From contig NC_061510.1 in NCBI RefSeq assembly GCF_022539505.1, forward strand, positions 97,480,292 to 97,544,291: a DNA stretch of 64,000 nucleotides. Reading direction: 5' to 3'. The notes beneath the pieces are model-generated. The model was not told the DNA's origin. It searched no databases and saw only the letters and a list, made by a program, of their open reading frames with translations. Shown here in pieces: positions 22,319-34,200 of the stretch (within the stretch, counting starts at the first letter, position 1; the number at the start of each line of letters is the position of its first letter). Source of the DNA: Lolium rigidum. Lineage: Eukaryota > Streptophyta > Magnoliopsida > Poales > Poaceae. The position numbers and the translations under genes are program-made.

Positions 22319-22948
22319 TTAGGTCGTTGGTGATTATCTGCATATCGGCTTTCAACGGAGGAAGGGTCATCGGCTTTGGCTGGCTCTGCATGGTAGTTCT
22401 CTCAGACATGAGTAAGCCTAGGTCCATTTGTCTGAATTGCGTGTCCTCGTCTCTGTTTCGCCTTGATTGAGACTCGGGGGGCAGCTGGCCTGGTGGATGC
22501 TCTGTTTTTGAAAGCCGATTGGGTGGCCATCGGCTAGTCCTGCGTCGTGATTTTCGTCAAGGGTGGTAATCCAGCAGAACTCAAACTCATTGATCGAAAA
22601 GGTGAAGGATAGTTCATGAGGGCTTGATGCGCGCTGACATCGGCTTATTGAGCTTTGACCAAGATTGCAATCACCCCGTGGTCGAAGAGATGAAGGGCGG
22701 ATTATGAGAGACCGATGCGTTGCCATCGGCTCATTGAGAATCGGTTTAAAAGAAATCGGCAAAATCAAGTTGGGGAAACTTCTTCATTAATGAACAGGAT
22801 TTCTTACAAAGAAAGAGCCGATTGCTCAAAGAAGGAAGAACAAAAGAAGGGTCTATTGACCAATCTACTACTACTAGGCCTACACTAGTAGATCCTAATC
22901 TACGGGCCATCGCTGCCCTCGTCGTCATCCTCGGAGCTCTCATCGGCA

Positions 22949-23350
22949 CTACCGCCGATGGGCTCCTCGTCGGCTGCTCCCGTAGCCCTCTACGGGAGCT
23001 TCATCCTCCTCTTCATCGTCGCCGCCGTCGTCGTCCCACCACATGCGGAGGCGTTTCGCTGGCGGGTAGCCCTCGAGGGAGTCGTCGTCGTCTTCCTCCT
23101 CCTCTTCTTCAGAGGAGGGGCAGCCGTCCCAGGGGAACCGGTCATCCTCGCTTTCCGATTCCAGTTCCCCGTCGGCGAGGAACTGGAGATCTTCATCCCC
23201 GCTGGTCAAGGACTGGTCGTCCTCGGACCAGATGGAGGAGGCGTGGTCTTCCTGGTCCCATTCTTCTGGTGCGCGGATGTCCTCCGGCGTCTCGCGAGAG
23301 GAGGAGGACCCATAAGAAAGACCGGAGGAGGATGAGGAGGAAGAAGACAT
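22949..23350 (-). CDS. Antisense acidic Ser/Asp/Glu-rich ORF of the second Tat-type copy (uninterrupted)
   Basis: 133 codons on the minus strand from an ATG at 23350. It opens with a run of eight serines, then aromatic/acidic patches (E-E-W-D-Q-E-D), D-L-Q-F-L, a long Glu/Asp tract, P-P-A-K-R-L-R-M-W-W and E-A-P-V-E-G-Y-G. It lines up with the ORF at 2736-3210 but is unbroken. Acidic, low-complexity and basic-tipped, it could be a nuclear or nucleic-acid-associated disordered protein; that is inference. It lies opposite to the element's sense RNA just upstream of the polypurine tract, as do antisense genes of Tat-lineage elements. Whether it is expressed is unknown. Confidence 0.5.
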   Translation of the reverse strand: MSSSSSSSSGLSYGSSSSRETPEDIRAPEEWDQEDHASSIWSEDDQSLTSGDEDLQFLADGELESESEDDRFPWDGCPSSEEEEEEDDDDSLEGYPPAKRLRMWWDDDGGDDEEEDEAPVEGYGSSRRGAHRR

Positions 23351-23627
23351 GGTGGCGCAGGAGGGTTTTGGGTGCTAATGCGAAGGGGATGAAGAAGCGA
23401 ACTGTTTAGAACGGTTAAATAAAGGGGGTATGAGAGAGATTCAATGCCATAGCAGTTTCCGAGGAAGTTGTGCCCAACAGAAAAATTTCGCAGGCCACGC
23501 GGAGAAGTGGAAGAGGCAAGGCATCGTAATGAAGGATACTGCGGCAGTCCTGCTCTGCCACGAAATGACCCGACGAAAGAAAGCGTAATGATTTTGGAAA
23601 TGTCATTTCCAAAACCAGGGGGGCATG

Positions 23628-24795
23628 TGTTATCACCAGAATTTGACCGGATCAGAGGTGGGCCGTGATTGGAGATGGGCTTGAAGATATATACATAGAA
23701 GAAATACATGAATCGGCCTTGTATACCAAATTTGGGCTAAATTGCCCGTGTATCTGTACCATAGTAGGATACGTGTCGGTTAGAAGTTAGAGTTTAACCC
23801 GTGCACGGTTAGGTGCACGCCTGAATTAGAAAGTCCCCCGGACTATAAATATGTATCTAGGGTTTATGGAATAAACAACAACCAACGTTCAACACAAACC
23901 AATCTCGGCGCATCGCCAACTCCCCCGTCTCGAGGGTTTCTTCCGGGTAAGCACCATGCTATAGATCGCATCTTGCGATCTAGGCAGCACACGTTTATTC
24001 GTCCTCCATGCGTTGCTCGTACTGAAGCCTTTTTGATGGCGAGCAACGTAGTTATCATAGGTGTTTTAGGGTTAGCATCGTTCTTCGTATCATATGCTAT
24101 CGTCGTGCAACCCTTAGGCATCTAGCCGTCCTTACGCCTGTCACGGGTGTAAGGGCGGCACCCCGCTTGATCATTATTCAGTAGATCCGATCCGTTATGA
24201 TTGCTCCTTGTTCTTCAAGGATTAGTTTAATATCTCGCATTGTTAGGCCTTACAAAGGGTTGGAGGATCCAGCGGCGTGTAGGGTGTCGTTTGCTAGCCC
24301 TAGACAGGACGTTCCGAGGATCAACCTCGTGTTGGTTTTTAGGCCCTCGTCTAGGATCGGCTTACGATCACCGTACGCGAGCGCGAGGCCCAATCACGAG
24401 TAGGATGTTCCGATTGTGCGGTGAAAACCCCGTATCGTAGTAGGTCGTTTCAGCTTTATCTTGATCAAGTAGGACCACCATCCGATCGTACACCTCGTAC
24501 GCATCATGGGTGGATCGGCTCTTTGAGCCGATTCACGAGACAACCCGAGAGCCGATCGAGGCTCGTATTTAACGTTTACGTGTATGCCATGCAGGAAACT
24601 AAGCGAGGCATCATCCAACACCTTCCCGACCAGGTATAGGTCAGGTGGCACGCCCTTGCGACAAGCATCGGACGTGCGTGTAGAAGGCTTTGCGGGCCGT
24701 CGCTCGGAGGGACCAGGGCCAGCCGCAGTCCTGGGAGATTCCCGGCTCTACGGTGTTGCCCGTCGCTGCCCGCCGGTGGGTTTCTGACCGCAACA
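23628..24795 (+). repeat. 3' LTR of the second Tat-type copy
   Basis: TGTTATCACC to CCGCAACA, aligning with 3485-4648 throughout, with a TATA box at about 23844. The two LTRs differ by many substitutions and small indels, so they belong to different insertions. Confidence 0.82.
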
Positions 24796-25316
24796 CCCCT
24801 AGCAATGACGCAAGGCCCACAAGCCATAGGCCCACGAGATCGCTCGTTTGCACCGGCCTTTGGCCAAGGACTCCATCTTTACTAAAACACATATTTTTAT
24901 ATCCAATTTTTTTTATCAGCACAGGCAGAACCGCAGCGAGACATTACAGAAATAGATGCTATGCAGAACACCGCCCGACGAAAACTGGAGGGGGGGCACA
25001 ACCGGAATCACCTCTAGCTACATCTCCACCTCTGCCATCAATTCCACTCTAATCTCCACTAGTGGTGGGGGGAGGGGGAGTAATCCTACCATGGTTTGTG
25101 GTAGTAGCTTGATCATGTCTCTCCATTGTATTTCGATATTCATAGATATAAGCTGCCATACATGATATCGGTTATACTTGTATTTGTGACAATGGATCCT
25201 TATTTATGAGATGTTTCATCATTACATGTTATGTCAGATATTGAGATATTTATTCCCAATTTTGTTCTTTTTATAGTTGCATATAGGGTGTGATTCACTA
25301 TTGATTGTTGAAGTGA
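24796..25316. other. Intergenic, no feature recognised
   Basis: AT-rich with a T8 run and a G-rich patch at 25065-25080. No coding, RNA or repeat signature could be supported. Confidence 0.4.
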
Positions 25317-25324
25317 TACGGGTG

Positions 25325-26170
25325 GCCACTATTTTGGGATCTGGGGTAGAGGATCTCGGGATCCCACATCGATCTTTGGCGGTGAAGATCCAGTCGATGT
25401 CAAGTTGGGGGTGTTGTGGTAGCCGGTTAACACCATGCTTTGATCTCGGTCTTGGCGGATGATGGCGGCGTCGAGTGGCGTCGTTACCTTGTCGAAGGCA
25501 TCATCTTTGCTTGCCTCAGCACTACACTCGGCGAGTTGGCTCTGGTCTTGGCGGGCGATGCTGGCGTCACACGTCGTAACCTTCTTGAAGACATCATCGT
25601 CACATACTGCATCTAAACACTCGTGCTGCTCCGAGGGAAACCCTAGATCTGGGTCTCCCGGATCGGACGATGGCGGTGCTACCTGCGTCATTCTACCTCT
25701 TGGGGCATCATTTTTGGAGCAGCTGCTGGATGTTGGCGGATGTTGGTGGAGTGGTATTCATCTACCACATCGATAGCGTTGAGTCTCGATGGCATGGTGT
25801 TGCGGGGTATCGACGACGGATGCGGGATGATGTATGCGTGCAGGATGATGGAGCCGTCAGGCGTCGTGGTGGCATCGACGGTAGGCCTTGCAAGGTTAAT
25901 GTGATGATCCCTCTTGAAGATGGGGTCGAGGAAGACGGTGGTAGAAACTTTTGTGGCATGTGCGTTGGCGTGCGCTGAGAGTCTGCTTGACTGGATGTGC
26001 TTCTCACCTGCTATTGGGTGGCTTGGGAAGGCGTTTGGTTTTTTGGATGATGTGAGTTGGTGTTTTGTCACCCCCTTCATTCCTCTGCAGGTTTAGCGAG
26101 GTGGCTTCGAGTTTGATCTTTTGTATTGCTCTTGTAAGGTGTTGTGAATAATCTAATAAAAAAGCGTGTG
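25325..26170 (+). mobile_element. 5'-truncated LINE-like 3' end, left part
   Basis: Anonymous 3'-UTR-like sequence ends AATAAAAAAGCGTGTG and is cut by an Athila-type element. It resumes at 32870 with GCGTGCATTCCTTGGATGCAG and a poly(A) of 12 (32917-32928), the usual tail of grass LINEs. The octamer TACGGGTG occurs at 25317-25324 and again at 32931-32938, flanking the whole unit and fitting a LINE target-site duplication. No ORF2 remains. The right part is annotated separately. Confidence 0.6.
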
Positions 26171-27726
26171 TGTTGACGCGTAAAGCACACGCCCGTTGGG
26201 AACCCCAAGTGGAAGGTGTGATGCGTACAGCAGCAAGTTTCCCTCAGTAAGAAACCAAGGTTTATCGAACCAGTAGGAGATGAGTGTAGTGCGGCGCAAC
26301 ACCAGGGATTCCGGCGCCAACGTGGAACCTGCACAACACAATCAAAATACGTTGCCCCAACTTAACAGTGAGGTTGTCAATCTCACCGGCTTGCTGTAAA
26401 CAAAGGATTAAACGTATGGTGTGGAAAACGATGTTTGTTTGCGAAGAACAACAGAGAACAGAGTTTGCAGTAGATTGTATTTCAGATGTAAAAGAATGGA
26501 CCGGGGTCCACAGCTCACTAGTGGTGTCTCTCCAATAAGAAATAGCATGTTGGGTGAACAAATTACAGCTTGGGCAATTGACAAATAGAGAGGGCATAAC
26601 AATGCACATACATATCATGATGACTACTATGAGATTTACTTAGGGCATTACGACAAAGTACATAGACCGCTATCCAAGCATGCATCTATGCCTAAAAAGT
26701 CCACCTTCGGGTTAGCATCCGCACCCCTTCCAGTATTAAGTTGCAAACAACGGACAATTGCATTAAGTATGGTGCGTAATGTAATCAACACAAATATCCT
26801 TAGACAAAGCATCGATGTTTTATTCCTAGTGGCAACAAGCACATCAACAACCTTAGAACTTTCTCGTCATCGTCCCGCATTCAATGGAGGCATGAACCCA
26901 CTATCGAGCATAAATACTCCTTCTTGGAGTCACAAGTATCAACTTGGCCGAGCCTCTACTAGCAACGGAGAGCAAGCAAGATCATAAACAACACATATAT
27001 GATAGATCAATAATCAACTTGACATAGTATTCCATATTCATCGGATCCCAACAAACACAACATGTAGCATTACAAATAGACGATCTTGATCATGATAGGC
27101 AGCTCACAAGATCTAACATGATAGCACAAGAGGAGAAGACAACCATCTAGCTACTGCTATGGACCCATAGTCCAAGGATGAACTACTCACACATCAGTCC
27201 GGAGGCGATCATGGTGATGTAGAGTCCTCCGGGTGATGATTCCCCTCCCGGCAGAGTGCCGGAGGCGATCTCCTGAATCCCCCGAGATGGGATTGGCGGC
27301 AACGGCGTCTCTGGAACTTTTTCCGTATCGTGGCTCTCGGTAATAGGGTTTTCGCGACGGAGAGTATAAGTAGGCGAAAAGGCAGAGTCGGAGGAGACAC
27401 GGGGGCCCCACACCATAGGGCGGCGCGGGCCCCCCCCTTGGCCGCGTGGCCCTATGGTGTCGGCGCCCCATGGCCCCACTTCGTATCCTCTTCGGTCTTC
27501 TGGAAGCTCCGTGGAAAAATAAGACCCTGGGCGTTCGTTTCGTCCAATTCCGAGAATATTTCCTGTGTAGGATTTCTGAAACCAAAAACAGCACAAAATA
27601 GGAACTGGCGCTTCGGCATCTCCGGAAAATGCATAATAATGATGTAAAGTGTGTATAAAACATGTGAGTATTGTCATAAAACTAGCATGTAACATAAGAA
27701 ATTATAGATACGTTTGAGACGTATCA
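26171..27726 (-). repeat. 3' LTR of the non-autonomous Athila-type element
   Basis: The minus strand reads TGATACGTCTC at 27726 and ends CGCGTCAACA at 26171. It is close to identical to 31275-32869, from which it lacks a few short stretches (for example about 22 bases corresponding to 31389-31416). Confidence 0.85.
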
Positions 27727-30360
27727 AGCATCCCCAAGCTTAGTTCCTACTCGCCCTCGAGTAGGTAAATGATAACAAGGATAATTTCTGAAGTGACATG
27801 CTATCATAATCTTGATCAATACTATTGTAAAGCATATGAAATGAATGAAGTGATTCGAAGCAATGGTAAAGACAATCACTAAACAACAGAATCATATAGC
27901 AAAGACTTTTCATGAATAGTACTTTCAAGACAAGCATCAACAAGACTTGCATAGGAGTTAACTCATAAAGCAATAAATTCTTAGTGGAAAGTTTTGAAGC
28001 AACACAAAGGAAGATCTAAGTTTCAGCGGTTGCTTTCAACTTCAACATGTATATCTCATGGATGTATATCTCATGGATGATTGTCAACACAAAGTAATAT
28101 GATGAATGCAAATAAGCAAGTATGAAGGAATCAATGCACACAGTTGACACACGTGTTTGCTTCTAAGATAGAAAGAAGTAGGTAAACTAACTCAACATAA
28201 AGTAAAAGAAAGGCCCTTCGCAGAGGGAGGCATGGATTACTATTTTTGTGCTAGAGCTTTTATTTTGAAAACATAGAAACAATTTTGTCAACGGTAGTAA
28301 TAATTCATATGTGTTATGCATAAGACATCCTATAAGTTGCAAGCCTCATGCATGGAATACCAATAGTGCTCGCACCTTGTCCTAATTAGCTTGGATTTAC
28401 ATGGATTATCATTGCATAACATATGTTTCAACCAAGTGTCACAAAGGGGTACCTCTATGTCACCTGTACAAAGGTCCAAGGAGATAGATCGCATTTGATT
28501 TCTCGTTTTTTATAAATCTCAACTTAGGACATCCATACCGGGACAACATAGAAAATAGATAATGGACTCCTCTTTAATGCATAAGCATTCAACAACAGAT
28601 AATATTCTCATAAGAGATTGAGGATTAATGTCCAAACTGAAACTTCCACCATGATTCATGGCTTTAGTTAGCGGCCCAATGTTCTTCTCTAACAATATGC
28701 ATACTCAAACCATTTGATCATGATAAATCACCCTTACTTCAGTACAAGACGAACATGCATAGCAACTCACATGATATTCAACAAAGGTGTAATAGTTGAT
28801 GGCATCCCCAGAAACATGGTTACCGCTCAACAAGCAACTTATAAGAAATAAGATACATAAGCTACATATTCAATACCACAATAGTTTTTTAAGCTATTTT
28901 CCCATGAGCTATGTATTGCAAAGACAAGGAATGAAATTTTAAAGGTAGCACTCAAGCAATTTACTTTGGAATGGCAGAGAAATACCACATAGTAGGTAGG
29001 TATGGTGGACACAAATGGCATAGTTTTTGGCTCAAGGATTTTTATGCACGAGAAGTATTCCCTCTCAGTACAAGGCTTTGGCTAGCAAGGTTGTTTGAAG
29101 CAAACACACGTATGAATCGGTACAACAAGGCTTACATAAGAACATATTGCAAACATTATAAGACTCTACACTGTCTTCCTTGTTGTTCAAACACTTCACC
29201 AGAAAATATCTAGACTTTAGAGAGACCAATCATGCAAACCAAATTTCAACAAGCTCTATGGTAGTTCTTCATTAATAGGTGCAAAGTACATGATGCAAGA
29301 GCTTAAACATGATCTATTTGAGCACAACAATTGCCAAGTATCAAATTATTCAAGACAATATACCAATTACCACATGAAGCATTTTCTGTTTACAACCAAA
29401 TAATAATGAACGAAGCAGTTTCAACCTTCGCCATGAACATTAAAAGTAAAGCTAAGAACACCAGTGTTCATATGAAACAGCGGAGCGTGTCTCTCTCCCA
29501 CACAAAGAATGCTAGGATCCGATTTTATTCAAACAAAAACAAAAACAAAAACATACAGACGCTCCAAGTAAAGCACATAAGATGTGACGGAATAAAAATA
29601 TAGTTTCACTAGAGGTGACCTCGATAAGTTGTCGATGAAGAAGGGGATGCCTTGGGCATCCCCAAGCTTAGATGCTTGAGTCTTCTTGAAATATGCAGGG
29701 ATGAACCACGGGAGCATCCCCAAGCTTAGACTTTTCACTCTTCTTGATCATATTGTATCATCCTCCTCTCTTGACCCTTGAAAACTTCCTCCACACCAAA
29801 CTCAAAACAAACTCATTAGAGGGTTAGTGCATAATCAAAAATTCACATATTTAGAGGTGACATAATCATTCTTAACACTTCTGGACATTGCACAAAGCTA
29901 CTGAAAGTTAATGGAACAAAAAATCCATTCAACATAGCAAAAGAGGCAATGCGAAATAAAAGGCAGAATCTGTCAAAACAGAACAGTCCGTAAAGACGAT
30001 TTTTTTTTAGGCACTTAACTTGCTCAGATGAAAAAGATCAAATTGAATGAAAGTTGTGTACAATTTGAGGATCACTCATGAAAATTGGCAGATTTTTCTG
30101 AGTTACCTACAGAGAGGCCTACTCAAATTCGTGACAGCAAGAAATCTGTTTCTACGCAGTAATCCAAATCTAGTATCAACCTTACTATCAAAGACTTTAC
30201 TTGGCACAACAATGCAATGAAATAAAGATAAGGAGAGGTTGCTACAGTAGTAACAACTTCCAAGACTCAAATTAAAACAAAAGTGCAGAAGTAAAATAAT
30301 GGGTTGTCTCCCATAAGCGCTTTTCTTTAACGCCTTTCAGCTAGGCGCAGAAAGTGTGAA
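27727..30360. other. Non-coding interior of the Athila-type element with three polypurine-tract copies
   Basis: No coding sequence is supported. CATCCCCAAGCTTA (minus: TAAGCTTGGGGATG) occurs next to the 3' LTR (27729-27742, the polypurine tract) and again near 29657 and 29714. A (CAAAAA)n run lies at 29535-29555. Confidence 0.6.
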
Positions 30361-31014
30361 TCAAGTATTATCAAGAGATGAAGCATTAACATCATTACCA
30401 GGGGAATTGGGAGTTTTCTCAATAATGCATTGTATCTTGTCTATGTAAGTCTCAGAGGCTCCTCTTTCATTACTTTTAGGCTTATTATCCTCCTCAAATA
30501 AATTTTCAGGAATAATCCAATCAAAATTCTTTTCTAGTGCCTCATGTATTCCTATGAGCTTAAGAGGTATTGGTACTTTAATCTCCCCCTCACAGTTTAC
30601 TTTATTAGTGTACTTTAGTCTATCTTTTTCCATCTTTTCAAGGGTATTTGCAAAATTGGTATAAAAGCCAAACATCTTATGTTGAATAAAGACTTTCCTA
30701 GCTTCTCTAGCTACATCACCAAATTCCTTAAGAAGGGTTTCTAAAACAAAATCTTTCTTTTCTCCTTCTTCCATATCACAGAGTGTAAGAAACATATGTT
30801 GCATTATGGGGTTGAGATTAACAAATCTAGCTTCCAACATGTGTACTAAAGAGGCAGTAGCAATTTCATAAGTAGGAGCTAGTTCTACCAAGTGTCTATC
30901 CGCAAAATCTTCAACTGTACTAACATGAGTGAAAAATGCTTCTATATTATCTCTTCCAATGATAGACCCTTGACCTACCGGTATATCTTTCAGAGTGAAC
31001 TTAGGAGGAAGCAT
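30361..31014 (-). CDS. Uncharacterised intact ORF replacing gag-pol (217 aa)
   Basis: The ATG at 31014 opens MLPPKFTLKD; the frame runs unbroken to a stop at 30361, ending SSLDNT. The first two thirds look like a compact alpha-helical domain (motifs F-A-D-R-H-L-V-E, L-N-P-I-M-Q-H, E-F-G-D-V-A-R-E-A-R-K-V-F, F-G-F-Y-T-N-F-A); the last third is charged and probably disordered. No zinc knuckle, protease, RT or integrase motif is seen, so it is not a remnant of pol. It starts about 230 bases after the primer site, where gag would start. No signal peptide or membrane segment is evident. Function unknown; a transduced host fragment or a Gag-like helper are both possible. The lack of any stop in an otherwise non-coding element argues for recent constraint. 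Confidence 0.65.
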   Translation of the reverse strand: MLPPKFTLKDIPVGQGSIIGRDNIEAFFTHVSTVEDFADRHLVELAPTYEIATASLVHMLEARFVNLNPIMQHMFLTLCDMEEGEKKDFVLETLLKEFGDVAREARKVFIQHKMFGFYTNFANTLEKMEKDRLKYTNKVNCEGEIKVPIPLKLIGIHEALEKNFDWIIPENLFEEDNKPKSNERGASETYIDKIQCIIEKTPNSPGNDVNASSLDNT

Positions 31015-31031
31015 GATGAAATAAACAAAAG

Positions 31032-31163
31032 GTAAATAAAGTAAATGCAAGTAACTAATTTTTTTGTGTTTTTAATATAGAGAACGCAAACAAGACAGTA
31101 AATAAAGTAAATGCAAGTAACTAATTTTTTTGTATTTTTGATATAGAGAAAGCAAACAAAGCA
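31032..31163. repeat. 66-bp tandem duplication in the leader of the Athila-type element
   Basis: GTAAATAAAGTAAATGCAAG begins at 31032 and 31098, each followed by TAACTAATTTTTTTGT and an AATATAGAGAA-like or GATATAGAGAA stretch. A third partial start is at 31164. Confidence 0.75.
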
Positions 31164-31245
31164 GTAAATAAAGTAAAGTAAAGCAAGACAAAAACAAAGT
31201 AAAGAGATTGGATGTGGGAGACTCCCCTTGCAGCGTGTCTTGATC

Positions 31246-31263
31246 TCCCCGGCAACGGCGCCA
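31246..31263 (-). promoter_or_regulatory. Primer binding site (tRNA-Asp-like)
   Basis: The minus strand reads TGGCGCCGTTGCCGGGGA eleven bases from the 5' LTR end, as in Athila-lineage elements. Confidence 0.8.
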
Positions 31264-31274
31264 GAAATTTAGCT

Positions 31275-32869
31275 TGTTGACGCGTAAAGCACACGCCCGT
31301 TGGGAACCCCAAGTGGAAGGTGTGATGCGTACAGCAACAAGTTTCTCTCAGTAAGAAACCAAGGTTTATCGAACCAGTCGGAGATGAAGGCCACGTGAAG
31401 GTTGTTGGCGGAGGAGTGTAGTGCGGCGCAACACCAGGGATTCCGGCGCCAACGTGGAACCTGCACAACACAATCAAAATACTTTGCCCCAACTTAACAG
31501 TGAGGTTGTCAATCTCACCGGCTTGCTGTAAACAAAGGATTAAACGTATGGTGTGGAAAATGATGTTTGTTTGCGAAGAACAACAGAGAACAGAGTTTGC
31601 AGTAGATTGTATTTCAGATGTAAAAGAATGGACCGGGGTCCACAGTTCACTAGTGGTGTCTCTCCAATAAGAAATAGCATGTTGGGTGAACAAATTACAG
31701 TTGGGCAATTGACGAATAGAGAGGGCATAACAATGCACATACATATCATGATGACTACTATGAGATTTACTTAGGGCATTACGACAAAGTACATAGACCA
31801 ATATCCAGCATGCATCTATGCCTAAAAAGTACATCTTCGGGTTAGCATCCGCACCCCTTCCAGTATTAAGTTGCAAACAACAGACAATTGCATTAAGTAT
31901 GGTGCGTAATGTAATCAACACAAATATCCTTAGACAAAGCATCGATGTTTTATCCCTAGTGGCAACAGCACATCCACAACCTTAGAACTTTCTGTCACTG
32001 TCCCAGATTCAATGGAGGCATGAACCTACTATCGAGCATAAATACTCCCACTTGGAGTCACAAGTATCAACTTGGCCAGAGCCTCTACTAGCAACGGAGA
32101 GCATGCAAGATCATAAATAACACATATATGATAGATTAATAATCAACTTGACATAGTATTCCATATTCATCGGATCCCAACAAACACAACATGTAGCATT
32201 ACAAATAGACGATCTTGATCATGATAGGCAGCTCACAAGATCTAACATGATAGCACAAGAGGAGAAGACAACCTTCTAGCTACTGCTATGGACCCATAGT
32301 CCAAGGATGAACTACTCACACATCAGTCCGGAGGCGATCATGGTGATGTAGAGTCCTCCGGGTGATGATTCCCCTCTCCGGCAGGGTGCCGGAGGCGATC
32401 TCCTAAATACCCCGAGATGGGATTGGCGGCGGCGGCGTCTCTGGAACTTTTTCCGTATCGTGGCTCTCGGTAATAGGGTTTTCGCGACGGAGAGTATAAG
32501 TAGGCGGAAGGGCAGAGTCGGAGGAGGCACGGGGGCCCCACACCATAGGGCGGCGCGGGCCCCCCTTGGCCTCGTGGCCCTATGGTGTCGGCGCTCCGTG
32601 GCCCCACTTCGTATCCTCTTCGGTCTTCTGGAAGCTCCGTGGAAAAATAAGACCCTGGGCGTTCGTTTCGTCCAATTCCAAGAATATTTCCTGTGTAGGA
32701 TTTCTGAAACCAAAAACAGCACAAAACAGGAACTGGTGCTTCGGCATCTCGTTAATAGGTTAGTGCCGGAAAATGCATAATAATGATGTAAAGTGTGTAT
32801 AAAACATGTGAGTATTGTCATAAACTAGCATGGAACATAAGAAATTATAGATACGTTTGAGACGTATCA
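31275..32869 (-). repeat. 5' LTR of the non-autonomous Athila-type element
   Basis: The minus strand reads TGATACGTCTC at 32869 to CGCGTCAACA at 31275. It matches 26171-27726 and has the primer site immediately beyond its 3' end. Confidence 0.85.
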
Positions 32870-32930
32870 GCGTGCATTCCTTGGATGCAGAAGCTGAGGT
32901 GATTTTTCCCCGTTTCAAAAAAAAAAAACC
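32870..32930 (+). mobile_element. LINE-like 3' terminus, right part, with poly(A)
   Basis: Continues the LINE tail interrupted at 26170: GCATTCCTTGGATGCAGAAGC followed by a 12-A tail and the TACGGGTG repeat at 32931. Confidence 0.6.
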
Positions 32931-33158
32931 TACGGGTGTAATTGCTTATGGATATGGCTGCACCAAGATTTGGCTTCATCTTACTTCCGTAATATTCTAT
33001 GCATATTTTGTGCTAATTCTTTCCATGTGGCGCTGTATGAGAGATCGGGTGAGTTACATGACATGTGTACCTATTATGTTATTATCATGATGGTGGTAAA
33101 AGTAAACGTACTAATGAGACCTCGATAAAAAGGGATGAGTTCTATTGACTCACTGAGA

Positions 33159-33640
33159 CACTAGTAGGGAAAACGTTATAGGATGATGCTCATTGACAAC
33201 GAACCAATCTAAGCGCACGCGACTGCTATTAATAGTTGAAGGCCAAAAACACGAACGTGACTGATATGCTCGTACTGGTAGCGTAGAGAAGAGTAGCACG
33301 CGAATACTAGGTGGGCCATAGATGCACTCGAGTCTAGAGAGTACCCGCAGCGAGCTCCAATGGAGGCACGTGACTGCTATGTCCATACCGGTCGCGTGTC
33401 CCTTTGCTTGCCCGCTTCCAATATATTTCGCTGACGGGGCGGAGGTGAGCAAAAATATTCGTAGCATGCCACATTTTGTCACCCTACTACTAACCCTTAT
33501 TTGTAGCGTGATGCATTTAAGCACCCTACTACTAACCCTTATTAGTAGTGTGCCATATTTTGGTATGCTACTACTAATTAGCTTATTGGTAGTGTACCCT
33601 ATATTTGCATGCTACTACTAATTCACAGGATTTGCACCCC
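33159..33640. mobile_element. CACTA-like fragment
   Basis: Begins CACTAGTAGGGAAAAC, similar to the CACTACTAGAAAA ends of grass CACTA transposons. Towards 33480-33625 it carries clustered GCTACTACTAA and TTAGTAGTGTGCC words typical of subterminal repeats. The matching right terminus was not found, so it may be truncated. No transposase is present. Confidence 0.4.
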
Positions 33641-34200
33641 CGGTGTATCGATATCGCTTTTTCAATTTAAAAATAAAACAAAATGATAAAAAATCAAAAA
33701 ATAAAATTATCCGAGATGGTCATGTTTTATGTCATCTAGTTCTAAGAAAAATTAACAAACATGAATTTCATCCTATTTTACAAAACGGTTTCATCTTTCG
33801 GTAAAATGGCTTCAGGTTTTGCATAAGACCTCCGATGAAAAAGTGTAAAATAGAGTTTTTGGAGGTTTTAGATTTTGATGAAAACAATTAAGATAAAATT
33901 TTCAAAAAAAATCACTTTCCCACTTCTCCACCCTCTTTCCCTCATCCTCTTCCACTTCTACATCTTCTCCCCTCCTCCTCTTCCACTTCTCCATCCTCTT
34001 TCCATCATTAATGTATGTGTTCTTGTGATCAACAACAGAGTTATTGCATTACTTGTAGCAACAAATATTATTTATATAAGTTCGTCGCTTGAAAGCTTTG
34101 CAAATGGCAATCACACAAACCCGCAACTGTTTTGTCACAGACGCAGCTACGTTTGCACCCAAACCGTGGTTTGGAAATAGCCTATTATATAAGTTACTAT
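33641..34200. other. AT-rich non-coding stretch
   Basis: Poly-A/T words and a CT-rich patch (33920-34010). It could be more CACTA interior, but nothing decisive is visible. Confidence 0.35.

Larger units (their letters stand above)
22319..24795 (+). mobile_element. Second Tat-type Gypsy copy, 3' half with LTR
   Basis: Homologous to about 1990-4648: both share the TCGGCTTYCAACGGARGAA word, the CTCGGGGGGCAGC word, GCCGAT/ATCGGC hairpins, an antisense acidic ORF, the AGGGGGGCATG tract and the 1.17-kb LTR. Its 5' part was separated by the Athila-type and chromovirus insertions and is not identifiable left of the gap. Confidence 0.8.
26171..32869 (-). mobile_element. Non-autonomous Athila-type Gypsy element with both LTRs
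   Basis: Minus-strand element: 5' LTR 31275-32869, primer site 31246-31263, a single ORF at 30361-31014, about 2.6 kb of non-coding DNA, polypurine tract and 3' LTR 26171-27726. Flanks are GTGTG (26166-26170) and GCGTG (32870-32874), a 5-bp target duplication with one later change, and removing the element restores the LINE tail. No gag, protease, RT or integrase is present. Confidence 0.8.

Noticed and set aside
21730..22430. Overlapping long ORFs on both strands
   Set aside because: They lie within the GC-rich part of an Athila-type LTR and have no recognisable domains.
26169..26170. Alternative LTR start at 26169 giving a perfect GCGTG duplication
   Set aside because: The second LTR does not share the two extra bases, and the restored LINE tail is better explained by GTGTG with one later change on the right.
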